A stretch of 64,000 bases of DNA. It comes from Acanthosepion lycidas. Its lineage: Eukaryota; Mollusca; Cephalopoda; Sepiida; Sepiidae. The notes beneath the pieces are model-generated. The model saw only the letters and a list, made by a program, of their open reading frames with translations, was not told the origin of the DNA and ran no database searches. Shown here in pieces: positions 1-10,599 of the stretch. The DNA lies in assembly GCA_963932145.1 (NCBI GenBank), contig OZ010571.1, forward strand, positions 153,332,598-153,396,597, written 5' to 3'. A program made the translations under genes and the position numbers. Positions within the stretch are counted from its first letter, which is position 1, and each line of letters starts with the position of its first letter.

Positions 1-300
1 AATTCTGGAAGAGCTTTAGTCTTGAAAAATGTTTTCATCCATTCCCACTTGACATTTTTCTGTGATTTGTCTTGATCAGGTGTTAGAATTCTGGAGATAG
101 AAATGATAATCCCACCCCCGCTTGTTTCTTTCGATTGAGGGAGGATGGGTGGGTGGTATTCTGTTTTCATTCAAGACAAAGTCTACTTTCAAAAAGCCAG
201 ATGGTAATGGTAATGGGGCATTTCTATACAGGAAGAACTTGGCATTCATGGACTAAACAGATTTGGTAGAAATTTATGAAATCTTTACCTAAAAGTTTTT

Positions 301-572
301 CAGAACAATAGACTTCTCAAGTCCGTTATCTGTTAATTGCTCTAGTATTGAAAAAGGTTTCCTTCCTAACCTTTTGTTTAAAGTAGTGTAGAAAATCAAT
401 ATCTTGATTATATCATTATTTTCCTCTCTAGTTACATGTCCAACTTGGCTTAGCTGTTGCTGCTGTAGGATTTCTTCAAGTGTTATAATTTCTGTTATCT
501 GATCTAGTTCTTTTTTGTGATTTGGTAGAACCAGTCTATAAGATGAAGGATTATCTTTTTTAAGGCTTAGAG
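301..572 (-). pseudogene. LINE ORF2 C-terminal remnant (5' side of a hAT insertion)
   Basis: On the minus strand this reads LEEILQQQQLSQ.GHVTREE, then NNDIIKIL..., then GLEKS. This is the tail typical of a non-LTR retrotransposon ORF2 (the 'LK/GHV.R..N..I...L' block after the RT domain). The same block recurs at 18.36 kb in a longer LINE with an RT domain, and at 57.4 kb. The reading frame is open for about 70 codons and then decays. It continues at 1375-1560 on the far side of an inserted hAT-like element. Clade is undetermined. Confidence 0.6.
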
Positions 573-1112
573 CAGGGGGCAGCTAATCCGTAGCTTGTGA
601 GCCATAAATGGCTCTTTGACTTTTAATATGTGGTTCGTAGAAATATGTGGGCTGGCCCCCTTTTTTCATCACAGTTAATGTAAAAGAGAAAATAAGAAAA
701 ATTTCAAGCTTTATAATTATTTACTTGGATATGAATTGAGGCTCCATTGGATTAAAATGTAAATTTAATGTTCATGGTTAGTAAAAATATTTAATAATTT
801 AAATCTTAATTTTAATGCTAGACCTGAGCATTGTTCTTTATTGTTTGAGGGAAGGCATGGTGGGAGGCAGAGGGATTAAAGTAATTTCTGGTCAGCAAGA
901 GTTACTAAGAAATGTCCAAAGACTGAGGTCATAGGTAAGGGGATTAAGGAGATTGCACTCACATCATATAACATATATCATTTTTATGTTAGTGAAATGC
1001 AAATTCACACATTTTTTTTTCTAGACATTCCACTAGTTCTTTACTGTATTAAGTACACTCAATATAGTTAAAACAATCATCAGTTGAGATTTTGAAAACA
1101 TTTGGTAGATAG

Positions 1113-1150
<38 letters not shown>

Positions 1151-1374
1151 ACTTTGTGATTACTGAAACCAATACTAATTAACAGTTTAAAAAACTGCAT
1201 ACACGAATAAATATAATTGCATGCATGCATTTCTTAATATTTATATAAAGATTTTGTAACAAAATGTGTATATAACAAAAATGTAGATGTAGATTTTGTT
1301 CATGACTTGCAGCTCTCAAACATCTGAACTTTATTGCATGTGCCTCTTGCATTAAACAAATTTGCTCATCCCTG
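573..1374. mobile_element. hAT-like non-autonomous DNA transposon, inserted in a LINE tail
   Basis: The left end CAGGGGGCAGCTAATCC and the inverted right end CAGGGATGAGCAAATTT are imperfect copies of the usual hAT terminus (CAGNGNTSRGCAA). Subterminal stretches around 600-640 and 1300-1350 also pair. Flanks gcttagag (565-572) and gctagaag (1375-1382) look like a diverged 8-bp target duplication. The uninterrupted copy of the host LINE tail at 57.64 kb provides a paralogous empty site. There is no transposase coding. A (TA/TG)n tract lies inside at 1113-1150. Confidence 0.65.
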
Positions 1375-1560
1375 AGCTAGAAGATTTATTTGCTTGAAGC
1401 CATTTTTAATCATTGATATTAGAAAATAGTTTGATATTGCTGACAATTTCTAAATATGTTAGACATCATGAGAGTCTAGATTTTACAAGTCTATTTAAGA
1501 ATATGACTTGAGTCCTTAGGTTAATATTTTAATTTTGTAACAGGTTGCAATGTTTGACAA
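1375..1560 (-). pseudogene. LINE ORF2 remnant (3' side of the hAT insertion)
   Basis: This continues the LINE tail of 301-572. It aligns with 57.65-57.79 kb, sharing 'atttttaatcattgat', 'tatgttagacatcatgagag' and the following bases. In protein terms it is the region just upstream of the GHV block. It carries several stops and is strongly decayed. Confidence 0.5.
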
Positions 1561-2327
1561 AAAGCACAAATTATCTTATGTTTGATTTCCTTAACTTCTA
1601 TACTAAATTTTTTATAATTGATCTATACAGGGAGGCATTTTGAAACGTTTTCAGTGTATTAATTCTACATTTGGATTTTTTATGATGAATTTAGAACTTG
1701 TGTTTCTCACTGAATCATAAAAGTATTAATAGAAATAATAAAATTAAAAAATCTAAAAAGTTTTATGTTGTAGATAAATCTCAGATAAGATCTTAAAGAT
1801 TGTCTCATGAGAAAACTGGCACTTTTTGACAGCAACAAATCAATATTTTTAAATGTTCGGTTTCAAGAAATTTTATATAATTTTAAGTAGGCAACATTTA
1901 TTATACATCTTTTAATGCCTTCAAATCTTTACTAATCACCCAGATGAAATGTTGCTGTTCTTTGAGGAATTCTTGGATATTTTGACATATTTGTTTATGA
2001 TAGCATCAAGATTTCCAACAAGACTGAATTCTGGTGAATTTTGTGAACACCTGCGGAGGCTATCTTTTTTGGAAATAACCAATCTTTTCCAACATGTATC
2101 TGGCTCTGTGTACAACACATATCATCCTTAACTTCACTAATAATTCAACAATAAAGCTGCATAAAAAAAGAGGTAAATTTATTTTCTGCAATAATTCATA
2201 TGAAAACATTAGAAAAATGCAAGAAAAACTTTTGTATGATTGTTAGTATCCTTTCATTGCAGAGAAGGACAAATCCACAGGTAAAATGTTTTGTGTTTTG
2301 AGACAAATTTTGCACCAACCCACTCTG

Positions 2328-2330
<3 letters not shown>

Positions 2331-2402
<72 letters not shown>
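2331..2402. repeat. (TA)n/(TG)n microsatellite
   Basis: About 55 bp of TA dinucleotides run into about 20 bp of TG. It lies directly beside the dispersed repeat that starts at 2405. Confidence 0.95.
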
Positions 2403-2404
<2 letters not shown>

Positions 2405-2405
<1 letters not shown>

Positions 2406-2570
2406 AGTGTGTGTTTATACATTCTTTTTATAGAAACAAATATTTAAGTAAATGCTCTGTTTATAATAAACAGTATTAAACAACATTTACTGGTCTGAAT
2501 GTCCAAGAAATTTTCATGTCTTAAAATAATTGTTGGACTTTGTCCATTTCATAATGTGAGACATATATAT
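2405..2570 (+). repeat. Dispersed repeat D (TA-tract-associated)
   Basis: This contains 'tttaagtaaatgctctgttt', 'aacagtattaaacaacattt' and 'ttaaaataattgttggactt'. The same blocks recur at 27.27-27.39 kb and, as an inverted pair, at 27.58-27.72 kb, always next to long (TA)n. No coding was seen. It may be an end of a Penelope-like element, but it is unclassified. Confidence 0.6.
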
Positions 2571-2899
2571 GTGTGTGTTGGGTGTTGAAGCCTCACACTT
2601 ATACACACACCCACATGAATATACACACTTACACATATCATACTCACTCACTCCCTAATAACCAAATAACACACACACACTTAACAGAGACACATCCCCT
2701 TTCCAGGAACCAATAAAACTGTCAAAATGACCAAGGGAATTCAGAGCAGCATGAATCCATCCAGCTCTTATCTTAAATAACAACATAAAAGAGACTGTTT
2801 GACCAACACAAGGGCTGACCAAAATTCATGATAAAAAAATATAAAGATAAAAAAACAAATGAAAACTACAGACAAAAGTTCATTTTCTCCATCAAGACA

Positions 2900-3140
2900 T
2901 TCATTTCTGTAGTTCACTGTTACCAGGAAGCAGAAAATTATTTTCTTCTGATGATGGCCAAAACTAGTTGAGGAATCTAACTGAAATAATAATAAAAACA
3001 AAAGAATATTAATCTACAACCCAGTGTGTCTGAAGATTTTAATTTTTTAATATTTTTTATTATTCAAAAAAAAAAAAAAAAATATATATCTATATATATC
3101 TATATATATATATCTATATATATATATATATATATACAGG
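2900..3140 (+). repeat. Retroelement-like 3' end with A-rich tail, then (TA)n
   Basis: It holds 'tctgatgatggcc' followed 3 nt later by 'aaac', a motif seen in Penelope-type ends elsewhere in the window. An oligo-A run (3066-3082) and a (TA)n tract to 3137 follow. No protein family was recognised. The PLE assignment rests only on that motif and the tail. Confidence 0.3.
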
Positions 3141-3345
3141 TAAGATGAGAACAAATAGAGTAAAATTCCTACGTTTGTAACATTTAATTTGAAAGAGGGC
3201 TCAATACAAGTAGAGCAATATTATTTATTTTAGGATATTACATTGAAAACATGCACAGTCGCGTGTTTCAATGCGTATCAATACATCTCATTAGGTGAGT
3301 GTAAATTACTGATGAGTGAACGAATTATTTTGATTTAAAAGCAAA
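3140..3345 (-). repeat. Penelope-like end, repeat E, with decayed hammerhead-like core
   Basis: On the minus strand it reads CTAATGA, a possible GATG/CATT stem, then GAAAC. Further on is 'attgctctacttgtattgag'. The paralogue at 8.26-8.42 kb and the one at 26.39 kb share the GAAAC block and the 'gctctact...ttgagc' block. The core departs from the hammerhead consensus at G5 (A here) and in the cleavage triplet (GAC instead of GUC), so it is probably inactive. Confidence 0.45.
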
Positions 3346-3641
3346 ATACGACCTCTTTTTACAAAAGAAAAAACAAAGGGGGTGGTGTATAATGTTTGTG
3401 GGCTTTACTCAGATTGATCAGTCAAATATGACCTACATTTAAATTAAGCAAAGAAGAAATTATTTTCCATAAATGGGTCATGACCCATAGATTAGCAGTC
3501 AATGGCAGCACAGACAGGAGTGAATTTTAATGGTACCTAAATTATACACACTAGAAAATACCATTTTTTAAGGAAAAAAATTAGGTGAAGCAGTAATTTA
3601 ACAAGATGCTAATAAAGTTATATGTTTTATGAGTTTCCTAC

Positions 3642-3672
<31 letters not shown>

Positions 3673-3690
3673 AAGAGAGAGAGAGAGAGG

Positions 3691-3900
3691 TACAGTGAAG
3701 TAATGGATTGCAGCTTGGATTGAGGAATCGAGAAGCTAAGTTTGAATTCCAGTCAAATTCATTACATTCATTTATGTGCTAATACCCTTGGGAAAGGTAT
3801 GAATCAATCTCTTCTCTCCCATTTATAGATAAATAGCAGGACAGATTGAGTCCTATAGCCTTGGGTGGCAAGCAGTCTAAGAGAAGGACAACTATGAATT
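3691..3900 (+). repeat. tRNA-derived SINE (family A)
   Basis: An A-box-like 'cagtgaagtaatggattgc' and a B-box-like 'gtttgaattcc' lie in tRNA spacing. The family body follows: 'aatacccttgggaaaggtat', 'aaatagcaggacagat' and 'tatagccttgggtggcaa'. The same body is seen at 4.11, 41.04, 54.13, 58.07, 14.53, 23.84 and 31.45 kb. It is a non-coding retroposon. The tail merges into the next repeat without a clear target duplication. Confidence 0.75.
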
Positions 3901-4106
3901 CAAAACCTGCTGAGGTTCATTTGGGGACCTTCTGGCATACTGCGCACCAGTTCTCTGTATTTGGTTCTTCCAAAAAATGTGGTTGGCTCTGCACAAGCCT
4001 TCTCCACTAGAATCAGATGGTATGTGCAGGCTGTTGGGTCTAAGAACTGAGCTACTTGACCCTCATACATCAAAAATGATGGGAGAGTCCAATAATATTT
4101 ATGAGG
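3901..4106. repeat. Dispersed repeat shared with 5.27-5.75 kb
   Basis: Blocks 'tccaaaaaatgtggttgg', 'cacaagccttctccact' and 'cctcatacatcaa.....gatgggagagtcc' recur in order at 5.27-5.75 kb beside an RTE-type endonuclease fragment. This is therefore probably a LINE-derived or LINE-mobilised segment. A minus-strand open frame of 90 codons runs through it but matches no family I know. Confidence 0.4.
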
Positions 4107-4107
4107 G

Positions 4108-4550
4108 GGGCACAGTGGAGTAATGGATAGCAGCTTGGATTGAGGAATCGGACAGATTCCATTTGAATCCATTACATTTACTTACATGCTAATACCCTTG
4201 GGAAAGGTGTGAATCCACCCTTCTCCCTCCAGCTATAGGCAAACAGAAGGACAGACTGGGTTCTATAGCCTTGGATGGCAACTGGTCTAGGAGAAGGACA
4301 ACTCTGAATTCAAACTCGGAGTGGAGCCCCTAAGGCGGATGGATGGCACTTTGTGCTACCTTCCGGCAACTCCTGCAGCCGCATTGGTACCAAACTGTAT
4401 TGGTTTATCCTCTCCTTTGGACTCTGCTAGCAAGGCTGAGAGGGGGAACTAGATGTCTGGGCAGCCCTAGTTCTCCATATATCCCATCCAGGATCGTAGC
4501 GCACCATGCTACTCCATCGTCTCTCAAGACAGACATATGCTGCCGCCACT
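4108..4550 (+). repeat. Long tRNA-derived SINE (family A head and body plus a GC-rich 3' domain)
   Basis: The tRNA-like head 'ggcacagtggagtaatggat' and the family A body run to about 4310. A 230-bp G+C-rich domain follows (e.g. 'cctaaggcggatggatggc', 'ccttccggcaactcctgc', 'caagacagacatatgctgcc'). The copy at 3.69 kb lacks this domain, so it is either a separate module or another repeat joined to the SINE. It ends in (TA)n. The domain stands out in base composition from all its surroundings. Confidence 0.7.
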
Positions 4551-4599
4551 GATATATATATATATATATATATGAGTGTGTATTTTGGCAGCAAATCCT

Positions 4600-4895
4600 C
4601 TTTTATACAAGTTTCATTAAAAACAACCAACAAGGTACTGTAAATAAGTTTTTATTTAATTTTTCTTGTATTCTTATAATTTTCTTCTTTTCTGGACATA
4701 AATTATGTAGAAATTGTCTGAATGTTCTGTATGCCTGACCAATTTCAGCTATACTTTTAGCCATTATCAAGGATGGTTTTATTTTTACTTTTAACTGAAT
4801 GTATAGATTTTTTTTTATGTATGTATCTAGACTTATCAAAATAATAGAAAATGAAACATTACTGTAACTCAAGATACATATATAAAAATACATAC
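4600..4895 (-). pseudogene. Possible Penelope-like ORF N-terminal remnant
   Basis: The minus strand contains FNETCIKEDLLPKYTLIY, with the YIYI of the adjoining (TA)n tract. The segment at 50.14-50.34 kb has FNETCLNENMLPKYMICK in the same arrangement, preceded there by a hammerhead-like motif. The pairing of motif and ORF start is typical of Penelope elements, where the ribozyme lies in the LTR-like repeat upstream of the ORF. That reading is an inference, since RT is not visible. Confidence 0.35.
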
Positions 4896-4926
4896 ATTCA
4901 GTTAAAATTCAGTCTTTTTTAATAAA

Positions 4927-4928
<2 letters not shown>

Positions 4929-4974
<46 letters not shown>

Positions 4975-5138
4975 TAATGTAAAATAACGTAATTTCAATT
5001 TTGTTGAAAAAGCATTCCCAGTTAAGACATTATTTTGTTTCGTTTTTCACTAGTCAATTTTGTATTGTTATTTATTTTTCAAATATTTCAAAAACATCAA
5101 CAGCAACAATAATAATAATAATTATTATTATTATAATT

Positions 5139-5180
<42 letters not shown>
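4929..5180. repeat. (TA)n and (AAT/ATT)n microsatellites
   Basis: 4930-4972 is pure TA. 5106-5177 is a trinucleotide tract that switches strand sense: AAT, then ATT, then AAT again. Confidence 0.95.
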
Positions 5181-5395
5181 TATTCTCATATAACTGATAA
5201 TAATAACACATGAGGACTGTTGTTTGGAGTTTCTGTGGCAAGTCTTCTGCACCATTACTTTTTATTGACAGATCCAAAAAGTGTGGATGGTCCGACACAA
5301 GCCTTCATCACTTGAAACAAATCATTGTGTTGGTTTTCTGACAACTCCATCTAATTAGTTCCGCACATATCCGGCTAATGCGAAAAACTCTATGA

Positions 5396-5545
5396 AACAA
5401 CATCAACTTCATCTTGGCACAATTGGAATGGTACGAACTCTCCAGGACAACAACTCAGCACCAGAAAGAAAAACAGCTCTGGTCGCACTGGGGCTGAAGA
5501 AGTACAACATTGATATAGCTGCACTGAGAAGTAAGCATCAGTCGA
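5396..5545 (+). pseudogene. RTE-type LINE endonuclease N-terminal fragment
   Basis: The plus strand reads GMVRTLQDNNSAPERKTALV then ALGLKKYNIDIAALR. It matches the 'WNVRTL.D....PERRTAL.A.EL..YNIDIAAL' start of the apurinic-type endonuclease domain of RTE-clade LINEs, often annotated as 'craniofacial development protein 2-like'. Only about 35 codons survive and the catalytic residues downstream are missing. It lies within a repeat block (5220-5830) partly shared with 3.9-4.1 kb. Confidence 0.65.
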
Positions 5546-5924
5546 CTACATAAAACGAGAAAGTAAAATAAGACATCTAACAGTGTTCCTGCCACACTTG
5601 GATACAATACATTCTCCTGTACTGTTTATAGTCTTTTGTGCAATTCTCAAGCCAGTCTCAAAATTCATGCCCATCATAGGCATGCTGATAATTAGTTCAT
5701 GGTCGACAGAACCTCATACATCAAACTCGATGGGAGAGTCCATCATATGTACATCTTATATTTCACACACGAGGGTGCAGCAGGTCAGTTCTTAGAATCA
5801 AGCAGCCAGTCTACCCACATATAATTTGATTATTGTGGTGAAGGTTTATGCATAACAAACCTCACTTTTCAGAACAATTGACTTGTGAACATAGTATGTC
5901 ACAAGGTATCCAAATAACCCTCTG

Positions 5925-6150
5925 CAGGTTTGGTTTGGTTTGGTTTGTTTTGGTTTACGGCATATCAACCTCAATGGGTTATTTAATACCAACAAAATTG
6001 CTTGTAATATTTTTTTTTTCCTTCAAAAATCTATTGCTGTCAATACTTTTTTCAAAAAATATATAGCTGGTAATATTTTTTTTCTTGAAAAATTTATTAC
6101 TGGTAATGTATTTCTGATAATAATTTTTTACAAAAATGTATTTCTGGTAC
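5925..6150 (+). repeat. Dispersed repeat F
   Basis: It opens with a (GGTTT)n-like stretch, then 'catatcaacctcaatgggtt' and 'atttaataccaacaaaatt'. T-rich tandem-like blocks of about 40 bp follow, each ending in '(c/g)tggtaat' or similar. Related copies are at 42.10 kb (plus) and 53.03-53.16 kb (minus). Unclassified. Confidence 0.6.
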
Positions 6151-6419
6151 TAAAACCTATTTTTACACTTTCATAGTATTTTAACCCCAGTTTAAGTGTT
6201 AACTATTTGCCCATAGCTGGGACCTTAACAGGTGCTACCACCTTGGGTCAGAGTGGACCTGGGAACATCAGCAATTAAGAGGTGGTTCCACACTTTTCAA
6301 AACCTCCTTGCTGTTGGATGTAGTTTTTATCATCTTACCCAGGATGCAGAGGTAGTTTAACATCATACCTAGGACATTCTGCTGGTTTTGAATTCACACT
6401 TGTCCTTTTCCTAAACTAC

Positions 6420-8250
6420 ATTTGATATCAATTTTTGAATTTTCTGATCCAATGTATGTCAGGACACATTAAAAGAGCAGCAGCATCTATCTATTGAAAA
6501 TATATTGATTGTTTAGATAAAATATTTGGGAAAATGACCAGAGTCAAGAAATTCACAGATACTTGCTAAAATCCCACTTGGAAGCAAACTATTTGATAAT
6601 CCAAATTTTTGTTTATAATATTATCATTAAGAGTGAAATTGTGCTATTTTAAAAGATTTAGTTAACAGGAACATTGATATAAAGGGATTTAACATCTAAA
6701 CTATCAATGAGTTTATCAATCATATTTATTCAATCAGGTTGCTTAAAAACATGTAATGAGCTGATTGCTCCAAGAACAGAGCTTAAAATTTCCGTTATGG
6801 TTTGTCCCAGTTTATTAGGAGTACTACCAATACCTGATATAATGGGGCAGATCAGAATGCCTACTTTGTGGGATTTAAGTAGACCATAAAATTTGGGTAT
6901 TCTAGGATGGTATTCAATTAGTTTATATCATAATTTCTCATTATTATTTGTTTTCATTAGAGTCATATAGCAACAACCCTAAGTCAAAGCTTATGAAGCT
7001 TTATTTGACTAATTTAGCTTTATCATTGAAAACATTTATTTTATTATAATGGATGTTTACAAGTGAGAGGGGAGATGGGATGTGTGTATTTTATAAGCTT
7101 TTATTTTATTACCATAATGATTATATTTATTTCAATTTATATAAATTCTAAAATCTTTAGCTTTTTATTATTCTGAGGTAGGATAAATTTAAAATTTACA
7201 TACATTGTAATTTGAAATTTAAAAACATGCCATTAATTTTCATGGCAAGGGTAAACAAGCTTTTCACTATAATATAGGCTAGGAGTGACAATTTAGTTGA
7301 AAGTACGTCACTTGAAGAATTCTCTAGTTAATTCATTTCTGTTTTGTATATAGTTAGAATCTGGTTTCAGTTGAAATATATAAGGCCCTTGACAAAAATA
7401 TGAGTTCTCTAGAGATAAAAGTCAGTGATCATTGGAAATATCTTGGGGTTTTGGTCCCGTAAGTGAAAATCTGAGATGATGACGTTAAGCGTAAGAATTA
7501 AGGAGGATTGCATTAGTGTAATGAGTGATTGCATATTCTCTAGATATACATGCTACTAAAAAGTGGTGATTGGTAAAAAGGAGACATAATTGTCAATTCC
7601 CCAAAGTAACATGCGATCAAGTACTAATGGAACTAAAATACTTATTGCCAAATAATGAAGTGCAGCTGTTATTTTGTGGTAAGTGGGAGGTACGAATGAA
7701 ACAGATGAATTTCTTTGATACTGATGTTTAAAAATACAACCTAGTGAAGTACGTACATATGTGGTACCTGTGTACATTCATTTCTGACAAAATAATAATA
7801 ATAATGTTGTTCAACACTTCTTTTACTTAACATGTGTGAATGGATGTAACTTTGAAAAAACTTACATTTACTAAATATCAAAGGTCATATTGCAACAAAC
7901 TATCTTATTCATCATCAAAAACATAATATATTCTGTAGTCATAAATTGTGGTAAATAAAATGTGTTACCACACAAAATGTACAGAGAGTTTGAAAACTCT
8001 AGGTCAATATTCGGGTTTGTAAATTTTTAATCATCTCGATATTAAGAAACATGTTCTGTTAGCCTAAACTTTATTTTATGAAACATTCAGACTAGTATCT
8101 TTATCTTTGTTATTTTTATCTTAACATATCAGCTACAACTAACATGTTCTGGAAATAGCTTATTGCTTATATACAGTAGTACATAAAAAAAGAAAATATA
8201 TGTTCAGTGCATATATATATATATATATCAAATGTAACAAGAATGAAAAG
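6420..8250. other. No gene seen; AT-rich unique DNA
   Basis: I see no splice-flanked open frame, RNA gene or recognised repeat here apart from a short (TA)n at 8209-8228. Open frames are under 75 codons and match nothing I know. Confidence 0.5.
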
Positions 8251-8254
8251 AATA

Positions 8255-8420
8255 TAAATTCAAATGTTCATAACATTAATTTAAAACAAGGCTCAATACC
8301 TAGAGTAGAGCAATAGTTATTTATTATAAAGATGTTACATACAGACAAACAAGTACTCACAACAAAGATGCATTTTTGTTTCGATGGGAATGCATCTCAA
8401 CACATGACAAACAAAGATGG
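8255..8420 (-). repeat. Penelope-like end, repeat E (second copy)
   Basis: It shares 'ggctcaatac...agtagagcaat' and 'gatgttacat' with 3.2 kb. On the minus strand GATG/CATC form a perfect 4-bp stem directly before GAAAC. The upstream CUGANGA position reads TGTTGA, so the core is decayed. Confidence 0.45.
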
Positions 8421-8509
8421 TTATAAATGATTCTATTTAAAAATGCTACTTATAAAACATTAGTTTTTTTCATTATTCAAAATTTTTTTTAAAATATGTA
8501 AAGAGAAAC

Positions 8510-8830
8510 ACCATAAAAGAAAAATAAATATATAAAGGGTTTCCATAAAAAGAAAAGAAAAAAGAAGAAGAAGAAAACAGGTAAACACAAAGAGAAGAGG
8601 ATAAGAAGATAATAAAAGGAAGAAAAGGAAAGAACAAAGAGAAATATAATGGTTAAGAAAAATTAAGACAACACATCATAACTCCAAAGAAAAAGAAGAA
8701 AAAAAGGATAGAATAGAATAGAAAAGCAAATAGGAGAAAGATCTACATGAATACAAAAAAAAAAAAAAAACAGAAAAAGGTGAAAGAAAAAAGAAAGAAA
8801 GAAAGAAAGAAAGAAAGAAGGAACAAACGA
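8510..8830. repeat. Purine-rich low-complexity tract with (GAAA)n
   Basis: This is about 300 bp of almost uninterrupted A/G on the plus strand, with (GAAA)n at 8788-8820. The minus-strand open frame here, rich in F, S and L, is only a by-product of the composition. Confidence 0.85.
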
Positions 8831-9109
8831 AGACAATATATGTTGTTGATAATAATTCAGCCAATGTTAACATTAAGATAAAAAACTATCCCAAAGGATT
8901 TAAACTCAACCAGAAATGCTTGCTACATTTAAATACTCTTGATATTATGCAATGATCAAAGTTTGACGTTATTCAAAAAAGCAGAAAAATTACTTAATAG
9001 AATTATTTATTTATCTCAAAATATAAATATTCAATAATATTCAATTTTGTGCTTCAGTAAAAATGTCTTGTACAAGCTGAAAACGATCAGTACTGAGATA
9101 TCAGTATGA

Positions 9110-9192
9110 GCCCTAACCCTAATCCTAATCCTAACCCTAATCCAAACCTTAACCCAAAGCCAAACCCACACCCGAACCCAAACATAAACTGA
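9110..9192 (+). repeat. Interstitial telomere-like (CCCTAA)n array
   Basis: 'gccctaaccctaatcctaat' opens about 30 bp of near-perfect CCCTAA units. These decay progressively into CCAAACCTTAACCCAAAGCC-type variants over a further 45 bp. It is an interstitial telomeric sequence, not a chromosome end, because unique DNA lies on both sides. Confidence 0.8.
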
Positions 9193-9448
9193 AAGTGATT
9201 TATTAAAATTATTTTGTTATTGACCAAGAAAGAATTCTTGGAGTTATATTTGAATTTTTATGAGATGATTTTTTTTTAAACAAATAACAAATGTATTTTT
9301 TCATTCTTTGAAAACAACATTTTAAAAAATGTAAAAAAAATTCAAATTTAATTTTTTCTACATTTTGTAAAGGTTTTATTTGTTTGTCTGATTTTTATTT
9401 CAATTGATAAATCTTTTTGATTAGGACAGGAATGCTTTAAATTTATGA

Positions 9449-9905
9449 ATGTTCATGTAGCTGAGTGGTTAGCATGTTAGCATTCTGATCATGAGATCCA
9501 TGTTCAAATCTCACCAGGTTTGACTTGGCAAAAAGGTGACTTTTTGATTACACTGGCCAGGGTGATGATTCCAGCATGTGACACCACTGAAAAAAATTTA
9601 AAAACCACACACCATGGATTGACTCAAACCTTGTCAGTGAAAATGGATAGATGAAATTATTTGGAACCTGTCAATAATTGTGGTAGCATAACGTCACAAG
9701 TCATTGTGACTGAGGGTTTTAAGCATATTGCACTGGTTCAACTACTGATAACTTCAGATGATGCACTCTCTCTTAAAAGATCATAACTAAGATTCACTCA
9801 GCATAGTTACAGTATAAACCACAGGTGGGCTTTGTGAGTGTTGAAGAAACATAAATGTGCCTGAGGAGGCATCTGCTAAAGGGATTAGCTAGCCACCTGA
9901 ACAGT
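9449..9905 (+). repeat. Long tRNA-derived SINE (family G)
   Basis: A tRNA-like head has A box 'tagctgagtggttagcatg' and B box 'gttcaaatctc'. A body of about 370 bp includes 'acgtcacaagtcattgtgac', 'tataaaccacaggtgggct' and 'ggattagctagccacctga'. The body recurs on the minus strand at 60.70-61.07 kb without a head. The conserved middle resembles the shared central domains known from long SINEs; which named domain it is cannot be decided here. Confidence 0.65.
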
Positions 9906-10490
9906 TGAGTATATTTGGAAATGAACACCCAGTTTTAAGTTTTAATAAAAGAAATCTTATTTATATTTTTTCAAAATATCTTGAAAAAAACAACAAATAA
10001 AAGTGACAGCGGTTTTTATATAAGACTAGTGTACCCCTGCAGTCAAAAATGACAGCAATTGTTAGAAAGTCTTAATAGTGAGATGGTATGAAACAAGTCT
10101 TGAAACAATGTATTGAGATTCAATAAAGTGAAAATAGAGAATTCACAATGAACTGTTTAATTAATCCAGTCTCTTTATATTTTTTAAATGTTCAATGATA
10201 TCTATGATTTATTGATTACTCCTGCTGTTATATAAATCACTTTTTGCTCAATATCTTTTCATGTTAAAAATTTTATGTGTTTAATATAACAGTGAAATGG
10301 AAATATCTCTCAGAAGAAAAATATTAGCAACAGAACGATAAAGACATGAACAACAAAACCTATTTCAAGACTAAGTGGAAGCAAGGTATTTGAGTACCTC
10401 CCATGAAAGTCTTGAACAAATAAGACTACAATCTAAGAAACATAACAGTAAAGGAACTGATTAATTAAACAGTTCATTTAGCTTAGGAAC
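9905..10490. other. No gene seen
   Basis: AT-rich DNA with no recognised repeat and no open frame of note. Confidence 0.5.
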
Positions 10491-10492
10491 TA

Positions 10493-10594
10493 TTAGGTTG
10501 GTGCAAAAATAATGACGTAATAATGTCGTTTTTTTGACGTATTTTTTAACGTCAAAATCGACATTATTACGTCATTATTTTTGCACCAACCTAA
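10493..10594. mobile_element. Mariner MITE, perfect 36-bp terminal inverted repeats
   Basis: The 102-bp element is flanked by TA target duplications (10491-10492, 10595-10596). Both ends start TTAGGTTGGTGCAAAAATAA and are identical for 36 bp when inverted. The middle TTGACGT...ACGTCAA extends the fold, so nearly the whole element is one hairpin. The terminus is the one used by Hsmar1/cecropia-type mariners. The absence of mismatches between the arms suggests a recent insertion or gene conversion. Confidence 0.92.
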
Positions 10595-10599
10595 TAATT

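Noticed and set aside
1936-2131. Overlapping 60-codon frames on both strands
   Set aside because: Neither frame matches a family I know or has splice signals; the two-strand overlap is typical of chance.
8676-8873. Phe/Ser-rich minus-strand frame
   Set aside because: By-product of a purine-rich low-complexity tract.
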